From contig NZ_JACHZX010000005.1 of NCBI RefSeq assembly GCF_014193845.1, forward strand, positions 1 to 64,000: 64,000 nucleotides of DNA. Reading direction: 5' to 3'. The notes below the pieces were generated by a model. The model saw nothing but the letters and a program-made list of their open reading frames with translations. It made no database searches and was not told where the DNA came from. Source of the stretch: Sphingomonas sp. BK345 (lineage in GTDB: Bacteria > Pseudomonadota > Alphaproteobacteria > Sphingomonadales > Sphingomonadaceae). Each line of letters begins with the position of its first letter. Within the stretch, counting starts at the first letter, position 1. Position numbers and translations under genes: made by a program. This document shows, in pieces, positions 33,954-42,300 of the stretch.

Positions 33954-35927
33954 ATGAGCAAGCTGGCCATCATCGTCGCGGCGCTCGCTGGCGCGGCGGC
34001 CTGCCCAGTCGCGAGGGCGCAGACCGCCCCCGCCACGCCAGCCGGCAAGATCTATACCAGCGATCTCGTCACGCGCTGGGGCCGCGCCGTCACCCCGGAC
34101 AACGCCTGGCGCAGCTATCCCCGCCCGCAGATGAAGCGGGCCAGGTGGCTGAATCTCAACGGCCAGTGGGACTATGCCGTGCGCCCCAAGGCGGCGCCGC
34201 AGCCCGCGGCGATGGACGGCAAGATCCTCGTCCCCTTCGCGGTGGAGTCGCGCCTCTCGGGCGTGGCGCGTCCCGTCACGCCCGACGATCGGCTGTGGTA
34301 CAAGCGCAGCTTCGCGGTGCCCGCCGACTGGCAGGGGCAGCGCGTGCTGCTCCACTTCGGCGCGGTCGACTATGAGGCGAGCATCATGGTCAACGGCAGC
34401 CTGGTCGGGACACACCGCGGCGGGTCGGACGCGTTCAGCCTCGACGTCACCGATTATCTGAAGTCGGGCGACAACGAGCTGGTGGTGCAGGTCACCGACC
34501 CGACCTCGACCGGCGCGCAGCCGCGCGGCAAGCAGGTGCTCAAGCCCAACAGCATCTGGTACACACCGGTCACCGGCATCTGGCAGACGGTGTGGCTCGA
34601 GCCCGTCCCCGCGCTCCACGTCGAGGACATGAAGATCACGCCGGACATCGACCGCGGCACGCTCGCGGTCGACGTCGCGCTCAATCGCAGCGCCGCCGAC
34701 GATGACGCGGTGCGGATCACCGCCTCGCAGAAGGGCCGCACCGTCGCGACCACGCTGGTGCGTGGCAACCGCCCCGCGACGCTGGCGATCCCCGACGCGC
34801 ACCTGTGGTCACCCGACGATCCCTTCCTCTACGACCTCAAGGTCGAGCTGGTGAAGGTGCGCAGCCCCTACACGGGGCCGGACAACAGCCCGCATCGCCA
34901 GCGCGGTGACTCGATCCTCACCGCGCAGGAGGCGGCGCTGTATCGCACCGCCGCGGTGCAGGGCGGCGCGCGCGACACGGTCGACGGCTATTTCGCAATG
35001 CGCAAGAGCTCCATCGGCGCGGGCAAGGTGTCCGGCCAGCCGGTCATGATGCTCAACAACAAGCCGCTCTTCCAGAACGGCACGCTCGATCAGGGCTGGT
35101 GGCCCGACGGGCTGCTCACCCCGCCGTCCGAGGAGGCGATCCGCTTCGAGATCGACTATCTCAAGTCCTCCGGCTTCAACATGTTGCGCAAGCACATCAA
35201 GGTCGAGCCGGCGCAATATTACTATGAGGCCGATCGGATGGGCATCCTGATCTGGCAGGACATGCCCTCGGGCGAGGAGGACGAGAGCCTCGACCAGTTC
35301 GTCCGCCCCTCGTCGCAGGGCGAGGCGCTGATGCCGCAGGAGACCACCAACGAGTTCGAATATGAGCTCACGCGGATGATCAGCGACCTGCGCAACCATC
35401 CCTCGATCGTCACCTGGGTCGTCAACAACGAGGGCTGGGGGCAATATGCCTCGACGCGCCTCGCCAAGATGGTCCACGAGCTCGATCCCAGCCGGCTGGT
35501 CAACAAGGTATCGGGCTGGCTCGACACCGGCGACGCTGGCTCCGACCTGTACGACATCCACACCTACGAGGACGTGCCGAAGGCACCGACCCACCAGACG
35601 CATCGCGCGATCGTGATCGGCGAGTTCGGCGGGATCGGCCTGCCGGTGCCGGGGCATCTCTGGTTCCCGGCGCGCAACAATTGGGGCTACCAGACTGCCA
35701 AGGACAAGGCCGACTATCAGGCGCGTTATCAGCGCAAATATGACGAGGTGATCCGCCAGGCGCGCGAGCTCGGGCTGAGCGCGGCGGTCTATACCCAGAC
35801 CACCGACGTAGAGGGCGAAATCAACGGCCTGCTCACCTACGATCGCGCCGAGAGCAAGCTGCCGCCCGCTACCTTCGCGCGAATCCATGCGCCGCTCCAC
35901 GCCGCCGAGCCGGGCGCGGGAAAGTAG
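33954..35927 (+). CDS. Exported GH2 family glycoside hydrolase
   Basis: A 657-residue enzyme with a signal peptide (MSKLAIIVAALAGAAACPVA then RAQ). The GH2 sugar-binding jelly-roll domain covers about 60-215 (LNLNGQWDYAVRP, LWYKRSFAVPADWQGQRVLL, VNGSLVGTHRGG), followed by an Ig-like domain and the TIM barrel. The acid/base is E493 in VVNNEGWGQ and the nucleophile is E557 in VIGEFGG. It is shorter than LacZ-type enzymes and lacks their C-terminal domains. Beta-galactosidase, beta-glucuronidase or beta-mannosidase activity is possible; the sequence does not decide. It is a single-gene unit in the periplasm. Confidence 0.88.
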   Translation: MSKLAIIVAALAGAAACPVARAQTAPATPAGKIYTSDLVTRWGRAVTPDNAWRSYPRPQMKRARWLNLNGQWDYAVRPKAAPQPAAMDGKILVPFAVESRLSGVARPVTPDDRLWYKRSFAVPADWQGQRVLLHFGAVDYEASIMVNGSLVGTHRGGSDAFSLDVTDYLKSGDNELVVQVTDPTSTGAQPRGKQVLKPNSIWYTPVTGIWQTVWLEPVPALHVEDMKITPDIDRGTLAVDVALNRSAADDDAVRITASQKGRTVATTLVRGNRPATLAIPDAHLWSPDDPFLYDLKVELVKVRSPYTGPDNSPHRQRGDSILTAQEAALYRTAAVQGGARDTVDGYFAMRKSSIGAGKVSGQPVMMLNNKPLFQNGTLDQGWWPDGLLTPPSEEAIRFEIDYLKSSGFNMLRKHIKVEPAQYYYEADRMGILIWQDMPSGEEDESLDQFVRPSSQGEALMPQETTNEFEYELTRMISDLRNHPSIVTWVVNNEGWGQYASTRLAKMVHELDPSRLVNKVSGWLDTGDAGSDLYDIHTYEDVPKAPTHQTHRAIVIGEFGGIGLPVPGHLWFPARNNWGYQTAKDKADYQARYQRKYDEVIRQARELGLSAAVYTQTTDVEGEINGLLTYDRAESKLPPATFARIHAPLHAAEPGAGK

Positions 35928-35962
35928 GAGCGCGGTCTGCATGCAGACGCGATGGTGAACCG

Positions 35963-36093
35963 TGCTCTGCGCTCGCAGGAGTGCAGATCGACCGGCGTCG
36001 CGTTCGTGGCCCCGGTCTCCTGCGTGCGCAGGAGCACGGTCCGTCTCAGACTGACTGATCCGAGCCGTGCCGTACTCCCGCGCCACGCGGGAG
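35963..36093. repeat. Three REP-like palindromes in tandem
   Basis: Three related hairpins lie between the GH2 gene and the convergent small gene. They are gctctgcg-ct-cgcaggagtgc (35963-35983, imperfect), ctcctgcg-tg-cgcaggag (36017-36034, perfect) and ctcccgcg-cca-cgcgggag (36075-36093, perfect). Their flanks also repeat (cacggt / accgtg). The core CTCCYGCG..CGCRGGAG recurs, so these are copies of one short palindromic element. They may also end transcription of both convergent genes. Confidence 0.7.
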
Positions 36094-36166
36094 CACAAAA
36101 CGGCAGGCGGTGACGCTTGCCACTCCGGCGTGCGTCGCAGCACGCTGACTGTTCGGACGCGGTGGC

Positions 36167-36442
36167 TCAGGCGCTCGGCGTCCGCGATCCCTTGCGCAGC
36201 AGCGCGGCCCAGCGACGCCAGCCGGTCGGGCGGTGGAAGGTGTCGAGCCCGCGATCGTCGAGCGCGCGGACCAGATCGCGCGTGAGCGAGCGCAGCTGCC
36301 GCTCGTTCACCGCCAGGCTGACCCGCTCATAATCCTGCCGCCGCACGTCTTCCGCCGAGCGCGCCAGCTGCAGCGTCACCACGTAGCCGTGGCGGGTGCG
36401 GTCGCGCTTCCAGCCGACCAGGATCGCGGGCGCCTCGGTCAT
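36167..36442 (-). CDS. Small conserved hypothetical protein (91 aa)
   Basis: The protein begins MTEAPAILVGWKRDRTRHGY and continues VVTLQLARSAEDVRRQDYER, then SLAVNERQLRSLTRDLVRAL and ends in a basic tail. It looks like a small alpha/beta protein resembling unnamed sphingomonad proteins. A GGGGGG purine run 6-8 bases before the ATG at 36442 sets the start; the frame is open further upstream but there it is a shadow. Function unknown. Confidence 0.7.
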   Translation of the reverse strand: MTEAPAILVGWKRDRTRHGYVVTLQLARSAEDVRRQDYERVSLAVNERQLRSLTRDLVRALDDRGLDTFHRPTGWRRWAALLRKGSRTPSA

Positions 36443-36472
36443 TCTATACCCCCCGGTGCGCGCCCGCGCGCG

Positions 36473-36541
36473 GACGCATCGATGCGTCGGAATGCTGGAC
36501 CCGCCGACCGATGGTGGCAAGGTGCCGCGATCGGCCGATCG
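36473..36541. promoter_or_regulatory. Two perfect palindromes upstream of divergent genes
   Basis: GACGCATCGATGCGTC (36473-36488) is a perfect 16-bp palindrome 30 bases upstream of the 91-residue protein gene. CGATCGGCCGATCG (36528-36541) is a perfect 14-bp palindrome further along. Both lie in the 258-base spacer before the DUF11 cluster. They may be operators; no consensus is recognised. Confidence 0.35.
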
Positions 36542-36700
36542 GTCCGGCCGTGCGGCGTTCGATGTAAAATGCGCGGTCTGCTCGTTCGACTTCGGTCTTA
36601 ACCGCCGGCAGTGAAGCAACGTCGCTAGCACCTGCTTAACCAGATCGGCCGCTGATCGCTCTCGCACGCCCACATCGGGCGAGACGCGGGGGTATAGGCG

Positions 36701-37618
36701 ATGACGCCGGGACGGTGGATGGCAGGAATGGCGGTGATCGCGGCGGCGCTGTCGCTCGCGGCGCCGACCCGCGCCGCCACGCCCGCCGGCACGCGCATCG
36801 TCAACACCGCACAGCTGGTCGTCGCCGGCGACGCGCCGCGCGCGATCGACAGCAACACGGTCTCGGTCGCGGTCGACGCGCTGGTCGACGTCGCGCTCGC
36901 CGCCGACGCCGCCAGCGTGGCGGTGACCGGCGCCGCGACCCTCCCGGTTGCCTTCACCGTCACCAACAGCGGCAACGCGCCGGCGGGTTATAATCTCACC
37001 GCCTCGGTCGACCTGGGAGCGAGCGTCACCGCGATCGTGCCCGACGTCGACGGGAACGGCCGCTACGATCCCGCGATCGACAAGGGCGAGGCCACGGTGA
37101 CGCTCGCCGCGGGTGCCAGCGCGCGCGTCTTCGTGCTGGTCGCCGGTGCCGCGAACGGCGCGACCGTGGCCGCCACGGCGACCGCGCACGCGGGCAGCGG
37201 TGCCGCGGGGACGCTGCTCCCCGCCGCGGGCCCCGCCGGTGCCGACGCGGTGGTGGGGACCAGCGGCGCGCGCGCCAGCGCCACCAGCCGGCTCGCCGCC
37301 GACGCTGCCGCGGCGCGGCTCGACAAGGCGCAGTCGGTCGTCGCGCCGGACGGCAGCGCGCGCGCCGTCGTCGGCTCGGTCGTGACGTACACACTGGTCG
37401 CTCGCTTCGCGCGCGACTGCCCCGCGGTCGAGGTCAGCGACGTCGTGCCCGACGGCACCCGCTTCGTCGCCGGCAGCATGACGCTCGACGACCGCCCGCT
37501 GAGCGACGGGGCCGACGGCGACGTCGCGCGGCTCGACGGCAGCACCGTCCGCGTCGCGCTCGGCGACATGCCTGCCGGCACCACCCGCACCATCCGCTTC
37601 AAGGCCATCATCCTGTGA
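36701..37618 (+). CDS. Exported DUF11-type protein with calcium-loop-like motif
   Basis: A 305-residue exported protein. The signal peptide ends near TRAA (residue 26). A module starting AGTRIVNTAQLVVAG and ending IDSNTVSVAVD (about 29-65) is shared with two neighbours. PVAFTVTNSGNAPAGYNLTA follows, then DVDGNGRYDPAID (about 115-127), a D-x-D-x-N-G loop resembling EF-hand or dockerin calcium sites. The C-terminal DUF11 domain has VSDVVPDGTRFVAGSMTL. It is probably a surface or periplasmic subunit. It leads a four-gene co-directional cluster and is paralogous to the product of 38139-39275. Confidence 0.75.
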   Translation: MTPGRWMAGMAVIAAALSLAAPTRAATPAGTRIVNTAQLVVAGDAPRAIDSNTVSVAVDALVDVALAADAASVAVTGAATLPVAFTVTNSGNAPAGYNLTASVDLGASVTAIVPDVDGNGRYDPAIDKGEATVTLAAGASARVFVLVAGAANGATVAATATAHAGSGAAGTLLPAAGPAGADAVVGTSGARASATSRLAADAAAARLDKAQSVVAPDGSARAVVGSVVTYTLVARFARDCPAVEVSDVVPDGTRFVAGSMTLDDRPLSDGADGDVARLDGSTVRVALGDMPAGTTRTIRFKAIIL

Positions 37619-37629
37619 GGAGTCTCCGC

Positions 37630-38103
37630 ATGATCCGTCCGCTCCTGCTGCTCGGCGCGGCGCTCGCCGCGCCCGCCGCTGTCGCCGCAGCCCCCGCCGG
37701 CCCGCTCCAGGTCACCTCCAAGGTGCTGGTGGAGAGCAAGCAGCGCGCCGCCGACGGCACCACGCGCGTCGCGCTGGTGCCCGCGAAGCGCGCGGTGCCG
37801 GGCGACCGCGTCGTCTTCGTGCTGGCCTATCGCAACACCGGTACGCAGCCGCTCAGCAACATCGTGTTCGACAATCCGGTGCCGCGCGGGGTCGCGTATC
37901 GCGCGCCGCTGCCGGGCTCGGTCGCGCCCGAGCTGTCGGTCGACGGTCGCGCCTATGGCGCGCTCGATCAGCTGACCGTCGCGGCGAACGGCGCGCGCCG
38001 CGCCGCCGCGGTCGACGACGTGACCCACGTGCGCTGGCGCCTCGCGCGCCCGCTCGCGCCTGGTGCGCAGGGCGAGTTCGCCTTCCAGGCCGCGCTCAAG
38101 TGA
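37630..38103 (+). CDS. Exported single-domain DUF11-type protein
   Basis: About 157 residues: signal peptide MIRPLLLLGAALAAPAAVAA, then one beta-sandwich domain of the DUF11 type (VPGDRVVFVLAYRNTGTQPL followed by SNIVFDNPVPRGVAYRA). The ATG at 37630 has GAGGAG 8 bases upstream, and I prefer it to the GTG at 37615 that overlaps the previous stop. The small size, export signal and single Ig-like domain suggest a minor subunit or chaperone-like partner of the cluster. That is inference. Confidence 0.7.
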   Translation: MIRPLLLLGAALAAPAAVAAAPAGPLQVTSKVLVESKQRAADGTTRVALVPAKRAVPGDRVVFVLAYRNTGTQPLSNIVFDNPVPRGVAYRAPLPGSVAPELSVDGRAYGALDQLTVAANGARRAAAVDDVTHVRWRLARPLAPGAQGEFAFQAALK

Positions 38104-38138
38104 TCCCGAAGACCCACGCTTAACAGGAAGGACCCAAC

Positions 38139-39275
38139 ATGTTCGTGAGAAGGGCCATGGCCGTGCTGCTGGCGGGAACAGCCCTCGCCGGTCTCGCCGG
38201 AGCGGCGCAGGCGCAGACCGCGGCGGCGCAGCTGACCACCGCCGGCACGCGGATCGACAACACCGCCTCGGTGACCTACTCGGTCAACGGCACCAACCAG
38301 TCGACCACGTCGACCACCGCCTCGTTCGTGGTCGACAAGAAGGTCAACTTCACCGTCGTCACGGCGCAGACCGGGCCGACCCAGGTCAATCTGGGCGACC
38401 AGAATGCGGTGACGACCTTCCGCGTCACCAACCTGACCAACGACGTGCAGGATTTCCTGCTCGATCCCGATCAGCAGAACATCTCGCTCGGGCTGTTCCC
38501 CGGCAGCGACAATTTCGATCTGACGAGCCTGCGCGCCTATGTCGATTCGAACGGCAACGGCCGCTACGACGCGGGAGTCGACACGCAGACCTGGATCGAC
38601 GAGCTCGCCCCCGACGCCTCGGTCACCGTGTTCATCGTCGGCAACGTCCCCAACCAGGCGGGCGCGCAATATGCCTATGACTCGCTCCGGGTCGTCGCCG
38701 CGGCGGGGGGCCAGTCCGGGACGCAGGGCAGCGCGCTGATCGCGACCGACCTCAACCTCAACGGCGCCGACGGCACCGTCGACATCGTCTTCGCCGACGA
38801 TGACAGCGACGGCGCGCTGCTCGGCGACATCGCGCGCAACGGTCAGGGCCGGGCCTATTCGGGCTATTTCGTCGCGATCAACAACGTCGCGCTGAGCGTC
38901 GCCAAATCGGCGCGCGTGCTGGCGGACGGGCTCGGCTCCTCCAATCCCAAGGCGATCCCCGGCGCCACCGTCGAATATTGCCTGCGGGTCAGCAACGCCA
39001 CGCTCAACGCCAGCGCCAACGGCGTGACGCTGAACGACGTCGTCCCCGCGCACACGACTTACGTGCCCGGCTCGATCTCGATCGGCACGCCGGGCGCGCT
39101 CGGCATCGCCTGCGTCGTCAACGGATCGACCGAGGACGACGACTCGGATGACGCGACCGAGACCGACGGCGTGACCGCGTCGTTCGACGGCGTCGCCAAG
39201 AAGGTGATCGCCAATGTCGGCACCGTCAGCGGCGGCGGCGCGGTGGCGGCGTCGTTCAAGGTGACGATCGACTAA
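38139..39275 (+). CDS. Exported DUF11-type protein, paralogue of the cluster's first gene
   Basis: A 378-residue exported protein. The signal peptide ends AAQAQ (about 26). The shared module appears as AGTRIDNTASVTYSVNG to FVVDKKV. DSNGNGRYDAGVD (about 136-148) matches the calcium-loop-like motif of 36701-37618 almost exactly, followed by the similar LAPDASVTVFIVG. The C-terminal DUF11 domain carries VTLNDVVPAHTTYVPGSISI. It is Thr/Ser/Asn/Asp-rich and Lys-poor, like secreted structural subunits. AGGAAGG precedes the ATG. It is the best candidate for the major subunit of the proposed surface structure. Confidence 0.75.
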   Translation: MFVRRAMAVLLAGTALAGLAGAAQAQTAAAQLTTAGTRIDNTASVTYSVNGTNQSTTSTTASFVVDKKVNFTVVTAQTGPTQVNLGDQNAVTTFRVTNLTNDVQDFLLDPDQQNISLGLFPGSDNFDLTSLRAYVDSNGNGRYDAGVDTQTWIDELAPDASVTVFIVGNVPNQAGAQYAYDSLRVVAAAGGQSGTQGSALIATDLNLNGADGTVDIVFADDDSDGALLGDIARNGQGRAYSGYFVAINNVALSVAKSARVLADGLGSSNPKAIPGATVEYCLRVSNATLNASANGVTLNDVVPAHTTYVPGSISIGTPGALGIACVVNGSTEDDDSDDATETDGVTASFDGVAKKVIANVGTVSGGGAVAASFKVTID

Positions 39276-39305
39276 GCCTCGCTCAGCTCCCGCTCGTCAT
39301 CCACC

Positions 39306-39329
39306 CCCGGCGCGCTCGCGCGCGCCGGG
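39306..39329 (+). promoter_or_regulatory. Stable hairpin just upstream of the giant OMP start
   Basis: cccggcgcgc-tcgc-gcgcgccggg is a perfect 10-bp GC stem with a 4-base loop. It lies 31 bases after the previous stop and ends 12 bases before the ATG at 39342, just before the ribosome site (AGGGA). With no T-run it is not a plain terminator. It could attenuate read-through or protect the upstream mRNA, giving more subunit than barrel protein. Confidence 0.5.
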
Positions 39330-39341
39330 CAGGGACCCTGC

Positions 39342-42300
39342 ATGCCCACATCGCGCGCCCTCTCTGCCTTCGCCACGCTGCGCACGCTCGCGGCGGCGAC
39401 GCTGTGCGCGCTCACCGCGCTGGCGACCGGCGCGGAGGGGCAGCTCGCGCAGGTGAGCAACACCGCGCGGCTCAGCTTCGGCGCGCCCGCCGGCCGCACG
39501 ACGATCGACTCGAACACCGTCACGCTCGCGGTCGACCGGACAAGACGGCCAAGCTCGCTGAGCTTCCGGCTGCTGCCGATCGGCTATCGGCTCACCGGCA
39601 TGCACTGCGAACCCGACGCCGCGGCGCCGTTCACCCCGGCGCCGATCGAGGCCGTGGATCTCGCCCGCGCGGCGCCGCTGCGCACGATCGATACCAAGCA
39701 GCCGATGATCATCGTGCTCGACGCCGCGGCGGACAACCACGATCCCGCCGTACGCGAGACCGACTGGATCGACGTCACCACTGACTCACGCACCGTCAAG
39801 CTGCCGTTGCTCGAGACCGGGCCGAACACCGGCGTCTTCGCCGGCGGCGTGCCGGGCGGCGGCACCCAGCTTGAGCTCGCTGCCTGCGACCCGACCCGCA
39901 ATCGCGGCATGCGGCTGCGCATGTCGTACGCGGGCAACGCGCTGAGCATGGCGTCGGAGGCGTCGGTGCTGGTCGATCCGGCCGGCTACGTGTTCGACTC
40001 GGCCACCGGCGCGCTGGTCGACGGCGCCGAGGTGACGCTGCTCGACGGGGACGGCCATGTCGCGCAGGTCTACGGCGACGACGGCGTCAGCGCCTATCCC
40101 GCGACTGTCATCAGCGGCGGCTCGGCGCATGATTCGAGCGGCCGCGAGTATCGCTTCACCACCGGCAACTACCGCTTCCCGCTCGTCGCGCCGGGCACCT
40201 ACCACCTGCGCATCGTCCCGCCCGCCAATTATGTCGCGCCATCGACGCGCGACCCCGCCGAGCTGGCGCGGCTGCTCGACCCGGGGGGGCGGCCGTACAT
40301 GATCAACGCCGCGTCGTTCGGCGCAGGCTTCACCATCACCACGCCCGATCCCTTCTACTCCGATATCCCGCTCGATCGCACCGGCGACACCATCCTACTG
40401 CTGAGCAAGACCGCCTCGACGCGCGAGGCTGCGCCGGGCGACGTCGTGCAATATCGCGTCACCATCACGAACCGCGGCGAGCAGGCGGCGCGCGCCGTCT
40501 CGGTCACCGATCTGCTGCCCGCCGGCCTGCGCTACCAGCGCGGCTCGACCCGCGGGGTCGCCGAGCCAGAGCTCGCGCCGGATGGGCGGAAGCTCAGCTT
40601 CGCGGTGCCGGAGATCGCGGCGCATGCGACCGTCGAGCTGCGCTACACCGTCTCCATCGCCGCCGGCGCCAAGCCCGGCGACACGGTCAACCGCGTGCTC
40701 GCCAGCGGCAGCGCAGGGGCCACCGGCAACGAGGCCGCGGCGGCGGTGCGGATCCGGCCGCTGCTCTTCTCCGACGGCTTCACCGTCATCGGCCGCGTGA
40801 CCGAGGGCGACTGCCGCGACCCGGTGGCGGGGCGGCGCGGCGTGCCCGGTATCCGGCTGCTGCTCGAGGACGGCACCTATGTCGTCACCGACAAGGACGG
40901 CCTGTACCATCTCGAGGGGGTGCGCCCGGGCCGCCACGTCGTCGCGCTCGACCGCGATTCCGTGCCCGCCAGCCACGCCCCGGTGGCATGCGACGCCGAC
41001 ACCCGCCAGGCCGGCAGCGCCACCTCGCGCTTTGTCGAGAGTGAGGGCGGGCTGCTGAAGCGAGTCGATTTCCAGCTCCGCCCGACCGGCCGCACCGCCG
41101 CCGCGGCGGCCGCGCTGCCGGTGCCGGTGCTCGCCGACGCCGCCGCGGCGGGCGCCGCGCGCGACTGGTTCGCCGGCCAGGCGCCGGGCATCGCCTTCCT
41201 GTTCCCCGAGCCCGAGCATAACCCGCGCGCGCCCGCCGTCCGCGTCGCGATCAAGCACCTGCCCGGCCAGCGCGTCGCGTTGACGATCAACGGCGAGCCG
41301 AGCGACCCGCTCGCGTTCGACGGCACCGACCTGGACCCCACCCGCACCATCGCGGTGGCGCGCTGGTCGGGTGTGCCGCTGCGCGCGGGGGATAACCAGC
41401 TCGTCGCGCGCGTGCTCGGCGCAGACGGTGCGGTCGCGGCGACGCTGACCCGCACCGTCCACACGTCCGGCGCGCCCGCGCAGGTCGTCGCGGTGGCCGA
41501 GAAGAGCCGGCTGGTGGCCGACGGGCTCGCCCGCCCGCTGCTCGCGCTGCGCGTCACCGACGCGAGCGGGCGCCCGGTACGCGCAGGCACGCTGCTCACC
41601 GTGCGCGTCGACGCGCCCTACGCCGTGGCGGAAGAGGTCGCGATCGCGCAGGAGCGCCGCCAGGTCGCAGACGGCGGCACCCACAGCGCGCAGGTGGTCG
41701 GCGACGACGGTTATGCCTTCGTCGCGCTCGAGCCGACGATGCAGAGCGGCGCGGTGCGCGCGCACGTGGAGATCGCCGACCGCGACACGCGCCGCACCGT
41801 CGACCTCACCGGCTGGCTCGCCGCCCCGGCGCGAAGCTGGACCGTCGTCGGCTTCGGCGCCGGCACGCTCGGCTATGATACGCTGCGCCGCCACGGCGGC
41901 ACGCTGCCCGCCGGCGTGCGCGGCGGCACGGTGCGCGACGGCCAGCTCGCGCTCTACGCCAAGGGGCGGATCAAGGGTTCGTGGCTGGCGACGATCGCCT
42001 ATGACAGCGATCGCCGCCGCGACCCGACGCGCGGTCTGCTCGGCACGATCGATCCCGACCGCTACTACACCGTCTACGGTGACGGCACGCGCCAGGGCTA
42101 TGACGCCGCGACCGATCGCAAGCTGTACCTGCGGCTGGAGCGGCGCGAGTTCTACGCGCTGTTCGGCGACTATGAGACCGGGCTGACGCAGACCCGGCTC
42201 GGCCGTTACAGCCGCACGCTCAACGGGCTGAAGGCCGAATATGACGGCGAGCGCCTGCTGTTCAGCGCCTTCGCTGCGCACACCGACGAGCGCTACGCGC

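Noticed and set aside
35963..36093. CRISPR array
   Set aside because: The three hairpins are imperfect palindromes at uneven spacing without equal-length unique spacers, and no cas gene is nearby.
39306..39329. Intrinsic terminator ending the DUF11 subunit operon
   Set aside because: The stem is strong but no T-run follows on the plus strand and the next ATG is 12 bases away, so I list it as a regulatory hairpin instead.
40395..42281. A 628-codon minus-strand frame opposite the giant barrel gene
   Set aside because: Low-complexity Arg/Val/Ala/Gly composition typical of antisense to GC-rich coding sequence; no motif.
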